A DNA stretch of 57,129 bases from UBA4656 sp002405525 (GTDB lineage Bacteria > Pseudomonadota > Gammaproteobacteria > Xanthomonadales > Ahniellaceae), in contig DAIMGT010000015.1 in the NCBI GenBank assembly GCA_036723735.1, forward strand, positions 1 to 57,129, written 5' to 3'. How positions within the stretch are numbered: position 1 is the first letter of the stretch; each line of letters opens with the position of its first letter. Both the position numbers and the translations under genes were made by a program. Shown here in pieces: positions 55,450-57,129 of this stretch. The notes under the pieces were generated by a model. That model was given only the letters and a program-made list of their open reading frames with translations, searched no databases and was not told the DNA's origin.

Positions 55450-55794
55450 GACGTGGCCTCAGTCGACCGCCGGGCGGGCCGTGGCAGCGAGGCTCGACGC
55501 AACGATGCCGGAACCCTTGCCGGTCGCCGGCCGGCACCCGCCCTGCCGCGGGCGGGTGCCGGAACGTGAGGCGGGCGGATGATGGTCCAGAAGCGTCCCC
55601 CGCAGCAGCAAGCTGGATGCGGGATCGTAGCGGGACCCGCACGCGCTGCGAAGCATGCCGCGAGTACCGGCGCTGGCCGCCCCGTCGTGCAATCCCGCGA
55701 CGCCCGCTCGAGACGCCGCAAGACAACCCGGGAGTGGAGACTTGGCCGGAGGCGGCCTAGACTCGGCGCCCCGCATCGCCGCGAGGCACGCCGC
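55450..55794. promoter_or_regulatory. Divergent intergenic region, 345 nt
   Basis: This region separates the divergent hypothetical and patatin genes and must hold both promoters. No gene is supported. The conspicuous element is the perfect inverted repeat at 55531-55562. TAGACT at 55758-55763 could be a -10 for the patatin gene, without a good -35. Confidence 0.45.
55531..55562. repeat. Perfect 13-bp inverted repeat between divergent genes
   Basis: CCGGCACCCGCCC (55531-55543) and GGGCGGGTGCCGG (55550-55562) with a 6-nt loop. It lies 82 nt upstream of the hypothetical gene and 232 nt upstream of the patatin gene, so it is not at any gene's 3' end. It could be a regulatory hairpin, an operator or a dispersed repeat. 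Confidence 0.65.
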
Positions 55795-57063
55795 ATGCTC
55801 GTGATCCAGGAGGCGCCGCGACCTCGGCGCCGCAAGCCACGCAGTCGCATCGGCGTCGCCATCGCCGGCGGCGGTCCGATCGGCGGCATGTACGAACTCG
55901 GCACCCTGCGCGCCCTCGACGACGCGCTGGAGGGGCTCGACCTCACCCGCCTCGACGTTTACGTCGGCGTCAGTTCCGGTTCGTTCCTCGCTGCCGGCCT
56001 TGCCAGCGGCCTCAGTACCGCCGAGATGTGCCGTATCTTCATCACCGGCGAGTCGCGGCCGGTGCGCTTCCGGCCCGAGACCTTCCTGCGCCCCGCCTTC
56101 CTCGAGTACGCGCGGCGCGCCGCGGCGCTGCCGCGCGCGCTCGCACAGTGGCTCGCGGAGCTCGCACGCCACCCGCTGGAGGCAAACTGGAGCGACCTCG
56201 TCGGGCGCTTCGGCGCCCTGGTCCCGACCGGCCTGTTCGACAATGCGGCGGTCGAGCGTTTCCTGCGCCAACTGTTCGAAACCCACGGCCGCAGCAACGA
56301 CTTCCGGCAGCTGCCCCGCCGGCTGTACGTGATCGCGGTCGATCTCGACACCGGCGCCACCATGCGTTTCGGCGCCCCCGGCCAGGACCATGTGCCGATC
56401 TCGCGCGCGGTACAGGCCAGCGCCGCCCTGCCCGGCCTGTACCCGCCGGTCGAGATCGACGGTCGCTGGTACGTCGACGGCGCCCTGCGACGCACGCTAC
56501 ACGCCTCGGTGGCGATGGACGAGGACGTTGACATGGTGCTTGGACTCAACCCTCTGGTTCCCTTCGATGCCAGCCTCGCGCAGCAGTCCGGACGCGAGGT
56601 GCCGCGCAGTCTGGTCGAGGCCGGACTGCCGATGGTGTTGTCGCAGACCTTTCGCACACTGTTGAAATCGCGCATGCAGGTCGGGCTCGAGAAGTACAGC
56701 ACGCAGTATCCGGGTACTGACCTGGTGCTTTTTGAGCCGAACGCCGACGATTCGGAGATGTTCTTCACCAACATCTTCTCCTACGACAGTCGGCGCAGCC
56801 TGACCGAGCACGCTTACCGCGTAACGCTGGACGACCTGCGGCGCCGACGCGCCGAGATCGAACCGGTGCTGTTGCGCCACGGCATCCGGCTGCGCGACGA
56901 GATCCTCGAGGACCGCTCGCGCACCCTGCTCGGCGGCCTGGCGCCCGCGCCGCCGCGCCGAATGAGGCCGATCGTGCGCCTGACCCGCGCGCTCGACGAC
57001 CTGGAGGCGACGATCGCCGACAACCGCAGTCGGGGGGGCGAAACGGGGCAGCCGCCGCCCTAG
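55795..57063 (+). CDS. Patatin-like phospholipase
   Basis: A 422-residue predicted lipid acyl hydrolase. The oxyanion loop is GVAIAGGGPIGGMYELG, the nucleophile elbow is DVYVGVSSGSFLAAGLASG (GxSxG), and the catalytic Asp is in WYVDGALRRTLHASVA (DGA). The C-terminal third (KSRMQVGLEKYSTQYPGTDL, EPNADDSEMFFTNIFSYDSR) is shared with a proteobacterial patatin subgroup. No signal peptide: the N-terminus is Arg/Pro-rich. I chose the ATG at 55795; the frame is open upstream to 55579 without conservation. It could release fatty acids from membrane lipids; substrate unknown. Confidence 0.9.
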   Translation: MLVIQEAPRPRRRKPRSRIGVAIAGGGPIGGMYELGTLRALDDALEGLDLTRLDVYVGVSSGSFLAAGLASGLSTAEMCRIFITGESRPVRFRPETFLRPAFLEYARRAAALPRALAQWLAELARHPLEANWSDLVGRFGALVPTGLFDNAAVERFLRQLFETHGRSNDFRQLPRRLYVIAVDLDTGATMRFGAPGQDHVPISRAVQASAALPGLYPPVEIDGRWYVDGALRRTLHASVAMDEDVDMVLGLNPLVPFDASLAQQSGREVPRSLVEAGLPMVLSQTFRTLLKSRMQVGLEKYSTQYPGTDLVLFEPNADDSEMFFTNIFSYDSRRSLTEHAYRVTLDDLRRRRAEIEPVLLRHGIRLRDEILEDRSRTLLGGLAPAPPRRMRPIVRLTRALDDLEATIADNRSRGGETGQPPP

Positions 57064-57129
57064 TGGATTAGGAGGAGAGGCGGAGCGGCGACAGCGGAGC
57101 CAGAAAAGCCCGCGCGAACGGGGGGGACG
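57064..57129. other. Window end, no feature
   Basis: 66 nt downstream of the patatin stop. Contains purine-rich sequence but no gene or clear terminator. Confidence 0.5.

Overview
This window comes from a GC-rich (about 70% by eye) gammaproteobacterial chromosome. Gene content and order point to the Xanthomonadales/Lysobacterales and their relatives: a DUF1249 gene, ppsR/ppsA, an ndk-rlmN-pilW-rodZ-yfgM-bamB-der run, a serC-pheA-hisC-aroA-cmk-rpsA-ihfB-lapAB supraoperon, a PsrA-type regulator and a DUF1244 gene. The placement is inference. The 100 N at 15226-15325 are a scaffold gap inside a tandem repeat, so this is a draft assembly. Most of the window is ordinary core genome. I see no phage, insertion sequence, CRISPR array or rRNA.

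Layout. 1-4.1 kb: tRNA-Ala(GGC) and tRNA-Glu(TTC), a DUF1249 gene, and the divergent ppsR/ppsA pair that controls PEP synthesis. 4.1-9.5 kb: orn, tadA, guaA, guaB and a receiver-HDOD regulator, all on the minus strand. 9.9-13.6 kb: a TRAP transporter (DctM, DctQ, DctP) with a TatT lipoprotein, which is the TPAT arrangement. 13.7-14.9 kb: folD divergent from a DUF1244 gene. 15.0-22.1 kb: one very large exported RHS/YD-repeat protein with a transglutaminase-like N-terminal region. Its 3' end runs into the 21-bp repeat that holds the gap. 22.4-25.4 kb: moeB, moeA and mobA for molybdenum cofactor. 25.4-32.0 kb: der, bamB, yfgM, rodZ, pilW, rlmN and ndk. 32.2-37.5 kb, plus strand: a PsrA-like TetR regulator with a putative operator in its own promoter, a fused 3-hydroxyacyl-CoA dehydrogenase/enoyl-CoA hydratase, a thiolase and a glycosyltransferase. 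37.6-42.6 kb: a trans-sulfuration-type PLP protein lacking its catalytic lysine, then galU, a WbpM/CapD-type dehydratase and a WbpL-type initiating transferase (O-antigen or exopolysaccharide). 42.6-53.1 kb: lapB, lapA, ihfB, rpsA, cmk, aroA, hisC, pheA, serA and serC. 53.2-57.1 kb: a tail-anchored FHA protein, a polyhydroxyalkanoate-system protein, a conserved hypothetical and a patatin-like phospholipase.

How the genes work together. Several blocks are translationally coupled through GTGA or ATGA overlaps (guaA/tadA, mobA/moeA/moeB, yfgM/bamB, dctQ/dctM, lapA/lapB, pheA/hisC/aroA). The beta-oxidation block looks like a fatty-acid-responsive unit under a PsrA-type repressor. LapAB, which in E. 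coli controls lipopolysaccharide supply, sits directly upstream of O-antigen genes on the same strand.

The most unusual items are the RHS gene (a catalytic-cysteine-less transglutaminase-like region, a non-YD insert, a G9 tract at its start codon, a C-terminal repeat and no immunity partner), the lysine-less PLP enzyme, the PsrA-like operator, and -10 elements placed 6 nt before two start codons, which suggests leaderless transcripts. I see no clearly new multi-gene system.
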